Counted from the stretch's first letter, positions 1 through 7,857 are shown. The stretch: 64,000 nt of DNA from Acidimicrobiia bacterium (GCA_016871335.1 VFZF01000005.1:1-64000), one strand, 5' to 3'. Program-made: numbers and translations. Notes: generated by a model not told the origin, from the letters alone.

Positions 1-187
1 GCGCCGGGCGACCGCCCGGCGCGGGCGATGTCACGAGCGCTGGCTGCGCCAGCGCCGCCGCGGCCGCGGCGACGATGCCGGCGCGGAGCGCGAGCAAGCC
101 GACATCGGTCAGGCGGTGACGCCTGACCGATGTCGGCGGGGTGCGCGGCAGGAAGCGGACCGTCGGGAACACCTGACGGTCCGCTTC
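1..187. repeat. Cluster of perfect inverted repeats inside the batA-like gene
   Basis: Five perfect inverted repeats lie one after another inside the coding sequence. The arms are 1-10/13-22; 37-44/48-55; a 16-bp palindrome at 56-71; a 17-bp stem at 99-115/120-136 with loop GTGA; and a 13-bp stem at 152-164/175-187 with a 10-nt loop. All are read directly from the sequence. The reading frame runs through them and still encodes a normal-looking family sequence, so they are not a simple insertion. Confidence 0.9.
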
Positions 188-268
188 GTGGCGCGCGAGC
201 CAGTGCACCAGCACCGGCAAGGCGACCGACACGACACCAATGAGCGCCAGGGGCGCCAGCCACGTCAT
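1..268 (-). CDS. BatA-type aerotolerance N-terminal membrane protein (partial)
   Basis: Reading leftward from the ATG at 268, the frame stays open to the window edge, so only about 89 residues are visible. The product begins MTWLAPLALIGVVSVALPVL, a membrane segment followed by HWLARHEADRQVFPTVRFLP and an Arg-rich stretch (SVRRHRLTDVGLLALRA). This is the usual layout of the BatA/aerotolerance N-terminal domain that anchors a larger von Willebrand or DUF4159 protein in the inner membrane. Its ATG overlaps the stop of the upstream DUF58 gene (ATGA), so it is the third gene of a moxR-DUF58-batA operon. The segment is unusually rich in perfect inverted repeats, listed separately. The family call rests on the N-terminus and context only, because the C-terminal domains lie outside the window. 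Confidence 0.75.
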   Translation of the reverse strand, partial: MTWLAPLALIGVVSVALPVLVHWLARHEADRQVFPTVRFLPRTPPTSVRRHRLTDVGLLALRAGIVAAAAAALAQPALVTSPAPGGRPA

Positions 269-1149
269 GCCGGCTGCCCTCGTTTCAGCAGATAGGCGCG
301 TAGGGCGTCCGACGGTTTGTCGTCGGTCGTCACCAGCGCGTAGTCGAGACCATCACGACGGGCGCTCGTCCGCCACCGTTCGAGAAACGCGGCCATCTGT
401 TCGCGATACACGCCACGCGCCGCCCGCACATCCACGACCACGCGCGCGCCCGACTCCAGATCTTCAAACTCCACGTCGGACGTGAACGGCAAATCCACTT
501 CATCGCGCGACACGACCTGCAACACCGCCACGTCATGCCCGCGCCGAGCGACGCGACGCAGTTCCACGCGCGTCGCCTCTTCCGCATCATAAAAATCGGA
601 GATCGCCAGAATCACCCCGCGCCGGCGCAACAGGTCAGCCGCGCGCGCCAGCCCCCTCGCTGGATCCCATGTGGCCGACGAAGTCAGCCGTTCCAACTGC
701 GCCAACAACAATCGCAAGTGCCCTCGACCACCACGCGCGGGCATCCACACCAGCTTCTCTCCCTGCATTGTCATCAGCCCGACCGCATCGCCGGAGTTGA
801 TGATCAGATGCGCGAGCGCCGCCGCCATGAGGACGGCATAACGGAACTTCGACACCTCGACAGGGGGGTACGCCATCGACGCACTCGTATCTACCACGAG
901 CACCACCGACATGTTGGTGGTTTCCCGGAACTGGCGCGTGTAGAGACGGTCGGTGCGCGCGAGGATTTTCCAGTCGAGGTACTTGAGGTCGTCGCCAGGA
1001 CGATAAGCGCGGTACTGGCTGAACTCGTTGCTGAATCCGTGGAACGGGCTGCGATGCTGCCCGCTGCGGGCGCCTTCCACGATGAGGCGCGCGGCGAGTT
1101 CGAGATCGTCGATCGCCGCAACGACGGCAGGATCGAGCAACGCGGTCAC
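265..1149 (-). CDS. DUF58 domain protein
   Basis: A 294-residue DUF58 family protein. It has the family signature around residues 30-70 (SPFHGFSNEFSQYRAYRPGD, then LKYLDWKILARTDRLYTRQF). A vWA-like segment with the metal-site motif DTSAS follows (VVLVVDTSASMAYP), then VILAISDFYD further on. DUF58 proteins work with MoxR AAA+ ATPases and membrane-anchored vWA proteins, and are thought to act in envelope stress or metal-cofactor insertion. The exact role is unknown in most bacteria. The start overlaps the moxR stop by 4 bp (ATGA) and its own stop overlaps the next ATG the same way, which indicates translational coupling. Confidence 0.9.
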   Translation of the reverse strand: MTALLDPAVVAAIDDLELAARLIVEGARSGQHRSPFHGFSNEFSQYRAYRPGDDLKYLDWKILARTDRLYTRQFRETTNMSVVLVVDTSASMAYPPVEVSKFRYAVLMAAALAHLIINSGDAVGLMTMQGEKLVWMPARGGRGHLRLLLAQLERLTSSATWDPARGLARAADLLRRRGVILAISDFYDAEEATRVELRRVARRGHDVAVLQVVSRDEVDLPFTSDVEFEDLESGARVVVDVRAARGVYREQMAAFLERWRTSARRDGLDYALVTTDDKPSDALRAYLLKRGQPA

Positions 1150-2141
1150 GGCCTGACAGATTCCAGCAGGCGGCTGATGACCTGATCCGGATCGATGCCG
1201 TCCGCTTCCGCCTGGAAATTCAACAACAGTCGATGGCGAAGCACCGGGGCCGCCACCGCACGGATGTCATCCAGCGCGGGCACACTGCGACCATCCATCA
1301 AGGCCAGTGCCTTCGCACCCAGGAGCAGTGACTGTCCCGCACGTGGCCCTGCGCCCCACTTCACCCACTCACGGATCACCTGTGGCGCCGTTTCATCAGC
1401 CGGTCGGGTTGCGCGAACCAGCCGTAACGCGTACGACACGACGTTCTCCGCCGCCGGCAGGTCGCGCACAAGCGCTCGCGTCGCTTCGAGTTCGGCACCA
1501 GTCGCGACAGGGGAAATCGTCGCGCCGGCCCCACTCGTCGTCTCCGACAGAATCCGGCGTTCTTCGTCAACGCCTGGATAGTCGATGACCACGTTGAACA
1601 TGAAGCGATCGAGTTGGGCCTCAGGCAGCGGGTGCGTGCCTTCCTGCTCGATCGGGTTCTGCGTCGCGAGCACAAACAACGGGCGCGCGAGTGGGTATCG
1701 TGTGCCGCCGACGGTGACCTGGAATTCCTGCATCGCTTCAAGCAGCGCCGCCTGTGTCTTGGGCGGCGTGCGGTTGATTTCATCAGCGAGGATGATGTTC
1801 GCGAAGATCGGCCCCGGGATGAACCGGATCTCGCGTTTGCCGGTACTGACGTCTTCCTCGATGACGTCGGTGCCGAGGATGTCGGACGGCATCAGGTCCG
1901 GCGTGAACTGAATACGGCTGAACTTCAGGTCGACGGCCTGCGCCAGTGTCTTGATCAGCAGCGTCTTGGCAAGACCGGGCACCCCTCGCAACAGCACGTG
2001 GCCGCCGGCGAGCAGGCAGATGAGCACTTCGCGCAGCACCTGCCGCTGGCCGATGATGACGCGCGAGACTTCCTGTTCCAGGCGCCCGACAAGCGCGGCG
2101 GACTGTTCAAACGGCTGGCGGACGCTGGGACCTTCGTGCAT
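1146..2141 (-). CDS. MoxR-family AAA+ ATPase
   Basis: A 331-residue AAA+ ATPase of the MoxR clade. Walker A is GVPGLAKT (residues 53-60). Walker B is NIILADEINR, with Asp120 and Glu121. The sensor region FVLATQNPIEQEGTHPLPEA is typical of MoxR. MoxR ATPases are chaperone-like and remodel or activate partner vWA proteins, here presumably the DUF58 and BatA products encoded immediately downstream. It is the first gene of the visible operon. The ATG at 2141 is followed by MHEGPSVRQP, and no closer start fits. Upstream lies a short region with a probable gene remnant and the divergent tryptophan dioxygenase gene. Confidence 0.93.
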   Translation of the reverse strand: MHEGPSVRQPFEQSAALVGRLEQEVSRVIIGQRQVLREVLICLLAGGHVLLRGVPGLAKTLLIKTLAQAVDLKFSRIQFTPDLMPSDILGTDVIEEDVSTGKREIRFIPGPIFANIILADEINRTPPKTQAALLEAMQEFQVTVGGTRYPLARPLFVLATQNPIEQEGTHPLPEAQLDRFMFNVVIDYPGVDEERRILSETTSGAGATISPVATGAELEATRALVRDLPAAENVVSYALRLVRATRPADETAPQVIREWVKWGAGPRAGQSLLLGAKALALMDGRSVPALDDIRAVAAPVLRHRLLLNFQAEADGIDPDQVISRLLESVRP

Positions 2142-2151
2142 GCGCGCTCAT

Positions 2152-2313
2152 TTTAATCCCGGAACTGCGGCCAAATTGAGCGCCCTCTTCGATCAGCGGA
2201 CCGAGTCTGCCGGAGACGTCGGCATCGCAGTTGGCTGACCGGATGACTTCCAGCCAGTGCACGGCCTGTCTGCTGCCGTTCCGGCACAGGTCGTAGACGG
2301 CGACCTGTGGAGA
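2152..2313 (-). pseudogene. Possible RelE/Gp49-like toxin remnant
   Basis: In the gap between moxR and the divergent dioxygenase gene, the minus strand reads SPQVAVYDLCRNGSRQAVHW, then LEVIRSANCDADVSGRLGPL and IEEGAQFGRSSGIK. This resembles the N-terminal half of phage-derived Gp49/HigB-like proteins (VYD-C-x-G-x-x-x-V-x-x-W/FL, then a helix and L-x-x-x-x-EFG). There is no start codon at the expected place, and the C-terminal catalytic half is missing. The resemblance is from memory of family patterns and is weak; it could be chance translation of GC-rich DNA. Confidence 0.25.
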
Positions 2314-2383
2314 CGCTGGCCCCGGCCGAAACAGCGCACCGCGAGCGCATGCGCACCGAGCACCCAGCGGTACTATTGAGTCC

Positions 2384-3094
2384 ATGACCGGACTGAATGA
2401 CCCCATCCTTCCAGGACCTGGGGCGACCGACTACGAACGCTATCTCCGCACCGACGAACTCCTCAGCCTCCAGAAGCGCCCGGAAGACATGGCGCATCGC
2501 GACGAACTGTTGTTCCAGACCATCCACCAGGCCTCCGAGCTCTGGATGAAGCTCGCCTGTTTTGAGTTGGAGACCGTCGTCGCGCAGCTGGCCGAGGGCC
2601 AGATCTGGCCGGCCGTGCGATTGATGCGGCGCGCGGTCGCAGCCCTCGACCACGTCAGCGAATCCACCATGATGCTCGAGCACCTGGCTCCGTGGGATTA
2701 CCACGGAGTGCGCACCCAGCTCGGACATGGCAGCGGCTTCGACTCTCCGGGCTTCCGGCGAATTCACGACTTGTCCCCAAGGCTGGGCCGGACCTTCGAG
2801 GCGGCGCTGCAGCGGCGCGGTGTCACGCTGCACGACCTGTATCGCCACCAGGACGCGCACCCGGATCTTTTCGAATTGGCCGAATGCCTCATTGATTGGG
2901 ATCAGCGCTTGGTGATGTGGCGCACGCTCCATCTCAAGCTGGTGGAGCGCGTCATCGGCGGTGGGGTCATCGGCACCCAGGGCACACCGGTCGAGGTGCT
3001 CAGCCGGCGTCTGGATGTCCGATACTTCCAGGACTTGTGGGATATCCGGAACGGGCTGACCGCCGAAGCCGGCACCAGTCCGCGGACCCCCTGA
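2384..3094 (+). CDS. kynA: Tryptophan 2,3-dioxygenase
   Basis: A 236-residue heme dioxygenase that opens the indole ring of L-tryptophan to N-formylkynurenine, the first step of the kynurenine pathway. Family landmarks are present in order: YERYLRTDELLSLQ near residue 14; RDELLFQTIHQASELWMK, holding the distal-pocket His; RTQLGHGSGFDS in the middle, where the family has GSGSGFQS; and WRTLHLKLVERVIG near residue 190, holding the proximal heme His. The C-terminal loop usually written GTGGSSG is replaced by GTQGTPVEV, so the substrate loop is divergent. No kynureninase or formamidase lies nearby. The ATG at 2384 has only a weak ribosome site. Confidence 0.92.
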   Translation: MTGLNDPILPGPGATDYERYLRTDELLSLQKRPEDMAHRDELLFQTIHQASELWMKLACFELETVVAQLAEGQIWPAVRLMRRAVAALDHVSESTMMLEHLAPWDYHGVRTQLGHGSGFDSPGFRRIHDLSPRLGRTFEAALQRRGVTLHDLYRHQDAHPDLFELAECLIDWDQRLVMWRTLHLKLVERVIGGGVIGTQGTPVEVLSRRLDVRYFQDLWDIRNGLTAEAGTSPRTP

Positions 3095-3897
3095 GGCTGC
3101 GCGCCGTCCAATCGCCCATACGCCGATTTCGCACAACGTCCGCCGCCCTCCTGATTCCGGCCGCTGTCGTCTCGACCGCCTGCAACCTGCGGATTTCGAC
3201 GGATGTGGAGGCCAAGGACACGTGGACGCGCAGTTACCCCATCACGGCCGCCGGATCCCTGTCGATCAGCAACGGCAACGGCAGGATCACGATCGATGCC
3301 ACCGACATCCAGACCATCGAGGTGACCGCGGAACGGATCGTGAGGGCCGGCACTGAGGAAGTAGCCAACGCACAGCTGAAGTTGTGGGACATCCAGGAAC
3401 AGGTCAGTGCGGACAGCGTGTCCCTCGACAGTTTCACACGCGGCCTGACCGCAAGACCCTCTCGCAATGCCCACTACACCGTGCGTGTGCCGCGTGGCCT
3501 GGCGGTGACGCTGAAGTCGTCGAACGGGGACGTCACCGTCACCGGGCTCACCGGTGCGTTCAGCGCCTCGGCATCCAATGGCAAGATCGTCGGGAACGAC
3601 CTGCACGGCAGCGCGCAGGCGTCCACGACCAACGGCGTCATTCATCTCACGATGGCCGCGATCAGCGAGGGCGGCGTCTCCGCACAAACCACCAACGGAC
3701 AAGTGATCGTGACGCTGCCGCGCTCGGCCAACGCGAACCTCACGGCGCGCGTCACCAACGGCGCCATCTCGCACGAAAATCTGGATGTGCAGGTCGTGGA
3801 AGAATCACGCCGCCGCTTCGATGGCCGCCTCGGCACAGGCGGCCCAACCGTCCGCGTCGAAACCACCAACGGCGAAGTCCGGCTCGTCGGACGCTGA
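3037..3897 (+). CDS. DUF4097 (adhesin-like) envelope protein
   Basis: After a hydrophobic stretch (AALLIPAAVVSTAC) the protein is built of short beta-strand repeats with Asn-Gly turns (SNGNGRITI, SSNGDVTVTG, ASNGKIVG, TTNGVIHLT, TTNGQVIVT, TNGAISHE, TTNGEVRLVG). This is the DUF4097 beta-helix type. Such proteins are usually envelope proteins of unknown role. The Cys after the hydrophobic stretch could be lipidated, but the lipobox (STAC) is poor. The start is uncertain. In this frame no ATG lies after the preceding stop codon, so GTG at 3037, inside the end of kynA, is used here; CTG at 3091 would give a neater 26-residue signal peptide. It probably follows kynA in one transcript. Confidence 0.7.
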   Translation: MGYPERADRRSRHQSADPLRLRAVQSPIRRFRTTSAALLIPAAVVSTACNLRISTDVEAKDTWTRSYPITAAGSLSISNGNGRITIDATDIQTIEVTAERIVRAGTEEVANAQLKLWDIQEQVSADSVSLDSFTRGLTARPSRNAHYTVRVPRGLAVTLKSSNGDVTVTGLTGAFSASASNGKIVGNDLHGSAQASTTNGVIHLTMAAISEGGVSAQTTNGQVIVTLPRSANANLTARVTNGAISHENLDVQVVEESRRRFDGRLGTGGPTVRVETTNGEVRLVGR

Positions 3898-3903
3898 TCA
3901 ACT

Positions 3904-3962
3904 CACAACGAGGCATGGAGACATGGAGTTTCAGAAAACAAACACCTCCATGTCTCGCTGTG
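3904..3962. repeat. Palindromic repeat, family A copy 1 (CACAACGAG...CTCGCTGTG)
   Basis: The left arm starts CACAACGAGGCATGGAG with the ATGGAG unit doubled. The right arm CTCCATGTCTCGCTGTG (3946-3962) is its near-perfect inverted complement, with about 17 nt between. Two more copies with the same arms occur at 43676-43745 and 45825-45900. It sits between the convergent DUF4097 and malonyltransferase genes, where it could act as a bidirectional hairpin, but no T-run follows it. Confidence 0.85.
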
Positions 3963-3971
3963 AATTTGTCC

Positions 3972-4829
3972 TTAACGTCTTCGCTTCTTGATTTGCGCGA
4001 GTAGCTTTGTGAGCACCGTGCCGGGGCCGACTTCTTCGAACTCCGGCTCCGGCTGATCCAGTAGAAACACCATCGATTCGAGCCAGCGGACGGAGTTGCC
4101 GATCTGTTCGGACAATGTCTGCCGCACGAGATCCGCCTCGTACGGTTTGCCACTCACGTTCGAAATGACCGGGATGTGTGGCGTGCCGAAGTCGATGTCC
4201 TGCAGGAACGCCGCAAACATGGCCTGCGGCTCCCGCATATAGCGTGAGTGGAAAGGTGCGCTGACGTTCAGCGGAATGTAGGCGCGCACACCGGCGGCCT
4301 CGAATTGTTCCTTGACGATGGCGAGATCGTCCTTGGGACCGGCGATCACGGTCTGGTCGTAGGAATTGAAGTTGGCGACGTCGATGCGACGCCCCGCTTC
4401 GGTGCTGTTGAGCACTTCCTGGATTCTGATCGGTTCCAGGCCGATGACCGCGGCCATGCCGCCGCCACTCACCTTCCCCATCATGTCGCCGCGGCGCTGC
4501 ACCATGCGCAGACCGGTGGCAAAGTCGAAGACGCCAGCGGCCTGAAGCGCGTTGTATTCCCCGAGACTGTGCCCGGCCACAAAATCCGGCGCCGCCGCGC
4601 CTCCGTCCTGCCGCGCGCGATACGTCAGCGCGTTGACTGTATACAACGCCGGCTGCGTGAACTGCGTCAGCCCGAGTTCGCTGCGCGGATCGTCCACGCA
4701 CAGTTCACGAATCGAATATCCCAGCACCGCGTCGGCCTGATTCGTCCAATCGGGATACCGATCAAACAACTCCGCGCCCATGCCTTTTGACTGTGACCCT
4801 TGCCCTGGGAATAAACACACCTTCGTCAT
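3972..4829 (-). CDS. Discrete malonyl-CoA:ACP transacylase (trans-AT-like)
   Basis: A 285-residue acyltransferase that loads malonyl units onto acyl carrier protein. GQGSQ lies at residues 9-13, the nucleophile motif GHSLGEY at 86-92 (Ser88), an Arg in QRRGDMM near 112, and the catalytic His in APFHS (His194). The start MTKVCLFPGQGSQSKGMG and the segment TQFTQPALYTVNALTYRAR look more like the stand-alone ATs of trans-AT polyketide pathways than the housekeeping FabD, which usually has GQGAQ and sits in a fab operon. No fab gene is near. It is divergent from an Sfp-type PPTase, which supports a secondary-metabolite or lipid role. The ATG at 4829 is chosen because homologues start there; an in-frame ATG lies 9 nt upstream. 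Confidence 0.85.
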   Translation of the reverse strand: MTKVCLFPGQGSQSKGMGAELFDRYPDWTNQADAVLGYSIRELCVDDPRSELGLTQFTQPALYTVNALTYRARQDGGAAAPDFVAGHSLGEYNALQAAGVFDFATGLRMVQRRGDMMGKVSGGGMAAVIGLEPIRIQEVLNSTEAGRRIDVANFNSYDQTVIAGPKDDLAIVKEQFEAAGVRAYIPLNVSAPFHSRYMREPQAMFAAFLQDIDFGTPHIPVISNVSGKPYEADLVRQTLSEQIGNSVRWLESMVFLLDQPEPEFEEVGPGTVLTKLLAQIKKRRR

Positions 4830-4852
4830 GCACGACATGGTACTTACGGTGG

Positions 4853-4892
4853 TGGTCCATGGTCCAGAGTCCAGGGTCCCGGGGTTCAGGGG
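4853..4892. repeat. Tandem GGTCCAGAGTCC-type repeat (family D) in divergent promoter region
   Basis: About 40 bp of near-tandem GGTCC units (GGTCCATGGTCCAGAGTCC, then AGGGTCCCGGGGTTC) fill the short gap between the divergent malonyltransferase and PPTase genes. Similar GGTCC arrays occur at 31335-31360, 54862-54900 and, inside a gene, 55004-55046. Confidence 0.75.
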
Positions 4893-4906
4893 CCGCACGC
4901 GATACC

Positions 4907-5656
4907 ATGACCAGCGTGTTGCCCGCTCCTTCGGCCGATCACCTCGTAATCGCCTGGACCGACGCGCGTGGGTTGGCGCCTGCGACGGCGGCAGACTGGG
5001 TGCGGGCGCTGCCTGAAGACGAACAGGCACGATTCGGCAAGTATCGCCATGCTCCGAGTGCACACGAATTTCTCGTCGGCCGGCTGCTGGCTCGACGCTG
5101 GATTACAGCGCTGACGGGCACACCTGCCTCTGGGATTGTGCTGGTCGAAGGATCTCGGGGGCGGCCGATGATCGCGGCGCCGGTCACGACATTCCAGTTC
5201 AACCTTGCACATTCGGGCGGCGTGGTGGCGTGCATCCTGTCCGACGGACGAGAGGCCGGCGTGGATGTCGAACACCTCGATCGGCGCCCGGTGCCGTCCG
5301 ACCTGTGGCACCGGTTCTGTGCGCCGGCCGAGATCGCCGACATCGAGGCGCAGCCAATCGAGGCGCGGCAGCACCGGTTCCTGACGTACTGGACGCTCAA
5401 AGAGGCCTATCTGAAAGCGCGCGGCCTCGGCATCGCCGTGCACCTTGCCGACGTGGCGTTTTCACTGACCGGCCCTCATCCGGCCATCGGGTTTCGTGAC
5501 TCACTTGTCGGCACCTCGGCCGACTGGGCTTTCGGCATGTTCGAGGCCGGTCCGCGCCATCTGATTTCCTGGGCGACGCCCCAGACACCGGGCACCTCAT
5601 GTCCCTCGGTTGGCGTCCGTCACATTGCGGTGGATGCACTGGATCCGGCGTCCTGA
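4907..5656 (+). CDS. Sfp-type 4'-phosphopantetheinyl transferase
   Basis: A 249-residue transferase that moves the phosphopantetheine arm of CoA onto carrier proteins. The Mg2+ site is GVDVEHLDRR (Asp120, Glu122). The second signature is YWTLKEAYLKARGLG (Trp162, Lys165, Glu166, Lys170). Its length fits the two-domain Sfp/EntD class that serves PKS and NRPS carriers rather than the short AcpS. The start ATG at 4907 gives MTSVLPAPSADHLVIAW; the open frame extends further upstream, but those codons lie in repeat DNA. It is divergent from the discrete AT, and its stop overlaps the start of the metallophosphoesterase gene (TGATG), so the three rightward genes form one operon. Confidence 0.9.
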   Translation: MTSVLPAPSADHLVIAWTDARGLAPATAADWVRALPEDEQARFGKYRHAPSAHEFLVGRLLARRWITALTGTPASGIVLVEGSRGRPMIAAPVTTFQFNLAHSGGVVACILSDGREAGVDVEHLDRRPVPSDLWHRFCAPAEIADIEAQPIEARQHRFLTYWTLKEAYLKARGLGIAVHLADVAFSLTGPHPAIGFRDSLVGTSADWAFGMFEAGPRHLISWATPQTPGTSCPSVGVRHIAVDALDPAS

Positions 5657-6579
5657 TGCGCCTCCTCGCCATCAGCGACCTCCACCTCGGACACGCCCGC
5701 AACCGCGAAGCGCTTTCGGAGATGAAGGCCCACCCCGACGACTGGCTCATCGTCGCAGGCGACGTCGGCGAAAAGGCCGACCACCTCGTGTTTGCCCTCG
5801 AGCAACTGACCCCACGAGTCGCCAAGGTCATCTGGGTCCCCGGCAACCACGACCTCTGGTGCCCACCCGACGCCACCGACCGCACCCGCGGCCAGGCGAG
5901 GTACGACGAACTGGTCGCCATCTGCCGCACCTTCGGCGCGGTGACACCCGAGGATCCGTACGCGCAGTGGTCCGGCACGCTCAAGCTCAGTGTGCCCTAC
6001 GAGGATGGCGGCCACCCAACCCTACCCAACCACCCATCCGCCCACCCGCCCATCTACGTGTGCCCGTTGTTCTGCCTGTACGACTACACCTTCCACCCCC
6101 GCAGCATCACCGATCCGGTGGCCTGGGCGAAAGAGACAGGCGTCGTGTGTGGTGACGAGTGGATGTTGTCACCGGAACCGTGGCCATCACGCAGCGCGTG
6201 GTGTCATGCGCGCGTGGACGCGACCGAAGCGCGCCTCCGTGCGCTTCCGGCTGACGCAGACACAATTCTGATCAGTCACTGGCCGCTTCGTTACGATGTG
6301 GCGCGTCCACCACGTGTGCCGAGGTTCTCCGTCTGGTGCGGCACCACACGGACTGAACACTGGCCGACACAGTTTCGTGCGCGCGCCGTGGTCAGCGGCC
6401 ATCTGCACCTGCGCACCTCGTTGACGCGCGACACTGTGCCTCATCTTGAAGTGTCGTTGGGCTATCCGCGCGACTGGACACACGATCGCGGCATCGACTT
6501 TTATCTGCGCGAGATTCTGCCGAACACGGACTCCCGTTTTGTTCCTGCGCGAGATCCGTTTATGATTCCGTATTCATGA
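5656..6579 (+). CDS. Metallophosphoesterase
   Basis: A 307-residue calcineurin-like phosphoesterase with the full metal-site set: SDLHLGH at residue 7, VAGDVGE near 38, VPGNHDLW near 63, ISHWPL near 204 and SGHLHLR near 250. The substrate is unknown. Between the third and fourth motifs, residues near 117-134 read GGHPTLPNHPSAHPP. They are encoded by a CCCAACC/CCCACCC low-complexity tract (6016-6054) that matches an intergenic repeat at 9668-9751, so it looks like an in-frame repeat insertion in a loop. The start ATG at 5656 overlaps the PPTase stop by 1 bp, and the end overlaps the next ATG by 4 bp. Confidence 0.9.
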   Translation: MRLLAISDLHLGHARNREALSEMKAHPDDWLIVAGDVGEKADHLVFALEQLTPRVAKVIWVPGNHDLWCPPDATDRTRGQARYDELVAICRTFGAVTPEDPYAQWSGTLKLSVPYEDGGHPTLPNHPSAHPPIYVCPLFCLYDYTFHPRSITDPVAWAKETGVVCGDEWMLSPEPWPSRSAWCHARVDATEARLRALPADADTILISHWPLRYDVARPPRVPRFSVWCGTTRTEHWPTQFRARAVVSGHLHLRTSLTRDTVPHLEVSLGYPRDWTHDRGIDFYLREILPNTDSRFVPARDPFMIPYS

Positions 6580-7604
6580 GGCGGCTGCGCGTCCTACTCC
6601 TCATCCATCATTACCTGGTGCCACCCGACGATGTGTCGGGAGTTGAGACGTCCACCCAAGCGTGGCGCACGGAGTACGACGTCCTGAAGACGTTGCGTGA
6701 CGACCTGAAGCACGACGTGCGCGTGCTCGGCGTCGCCGATGAACTGACGCCGATCAAACAAGCGGCCGAAGACTTCAAGCCGCATATCGTCTTCAACCTC
6801 CTTGAAGCGTTTCATGAAGTCGGCACCTACGACCAGAACGTGGTGTCGTATCTCGAGTTGCTGCGGTTACCCTATACCGGCTGCAACCCCCGGGGCATGA
6901 TCCTCGCGCGCGACAAGGCACTTTCCAAGAAACTTCTGCAATACCACCGCATCTCGGTGCCGGAATTTGCCGTGGCCCGCCGGGGACGCAAGTTCAAGCT
7001 GCCAAAGCGCATGCCGTTCCCGCTGATCGTCAAGTCGCTGACCGAAGAAGCCTCGATCGGCATTTCGCAGGCGTCGGTGGTCGAGGATGAACGGCGTCTG
7101 ATGGAGCGCATCCAGTTCATCCACGACTCCATTTCGACCGACGCCATCATCGAGCAATACATCGAAGGCCGCGAGCTCTACTGCTGCATCGTCGGCAACG
7201 AACGCCTGCAGGTGTATCCGATCTGGGAGATGTTCTTCGAGAAGATGACGGACCGGCAGCACCGGATCGCCACCTCTCGCGTCAAGTGGAGCAGCAAGTA
7301 TCAGGACAAAGCAGGCATCATGACCGGCGCGGCTGAACCGTTGCCAGACGGCGTGATGGAACGCTTGCCCGCCATGTGCAAGCGTGTGTACCGGTCACTC
7401 ATGTTGAGTGGCTACGCCCGCATCGACATGCGCCTGGATGGCACAGGTCGCGTGTGGGTCATCGAAGCCAACCCGAATCCCCAAATTGCCAACGGCGAAG
7501 ACTTCGCCCGCGCCGCCGACATGGCCGACCTCAGCTACCCGCAGCTCATTCAGCGGATTCTGACGGCCGGGTTGCGATGGGAACCGGAGCGGATGGGGCA
7601 ATGA
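6576..7604 (+). CDS. ATP-grasp ligase, D-Ala-D-Ala ligase-like
   Basis: A 342-residue ATP-grasp enzyme related to D-alanine--D-alanine ligases. Visible landmarks are LRLPYTGCNPRGMILARDK near residue 89, the nucleotide-binding strand PLIVKSLTEEASIGISQ, IIEQYIEGRELYCCIVG, and the metal-site end RIDMRLDGTGRVWVIEANPN. It is longer and more divergent than a housekeeping Ddl, and it is not in a cell-wall gene cluster. A role in ligating a peptide or an amino acid to another acceptor is therefore as likely. Its ATG overlaps the phosphoesterase stop (ATGA). The last 59 bp overlap a small convergent gene. Confidence 0.85.
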   Translation: MRRLRVLLLIHHYLVPPDDVSGVETSTQAWRTEYDVLKTLRDDLKHDVRVLGVADELTPIKQAAEDFKPHIVFNLLEAFHEVGTYDQNVVSYLELLRLPYTGCNPRGMILARDKALSKKLLQYHRISVPEFAVARRGRKFKLPKRMPFPLIVKSLTEEASIGISQASVVEDERRLMERIQFIHDSISTDAIIEQYIEGRELYCCIVGNERLQVYPIWEMFFEKMTDRQHRIATSRVKWSSKYQDKAGIMTGAAEPLPDGVMERLPAMCKRVYRSLMLSGYARIDMRLDGTGRVWVIEANPNPQIANGEDFARAADMADLSYPQLIQRILTAGLRWEPERMGQ

Positions 7605-7857
7605 TCGCCTCCCAATGCTGCGGCTGCAACGACAACGGCCAGTATTTCTTCCGCAGCAGCACGATGTGGACCTTATAGTCGGTCCGATCAAATTCCTTGT
7701 TCAGCAGGCGCTGGCGTAAGCACCGGATTTCGTAGCGATATAAGTCATTGAGCGCGTCGCGCACCAGGAGCGGCGGCGTCTGCGGCGTCGGCGCCAGGCC
7801 GAACGCCGGAAGCGCCGTGAGGAATTCCTGCGGATAGGTCCACGTTCTGCCCGTCAT
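7546..7857 (-). CDS. Small conserved hypothetical protein
   Basis: A 103-residue protein starting MTGRTWTYPQEFLTALPAFG. Its body reads PPLLVRDALNDLYRYEIRCL, then RQRLLNKEFDRTDYKVHIVL, then LRKKYWPLSL. It has no membrane segment and no recognised domain. The composition is protein-like (amphipathic helices, few repeats), and similar short proteins seem familiar from Vicinamibacteria; that is memory, not a search. It is convergent with the ATP-grasp gene and overlaps its last 59 bp. The ATG at 7857 is preferred over one 33 nt upstream because the latter lies next to the ribosome site of the divergent M28 gene. Function unknown. Confidence 0.6.
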   Translation of the reverse strand: MTGRTWTYPQEFLTALPAFGLAPTPQTPPLLVRDALNDLYRYEIRCLRQRLLNKEFDRTDYKVHIVLLRKKYWPLSLQPQHWEAIIAPSAPVPIATRPSESAE

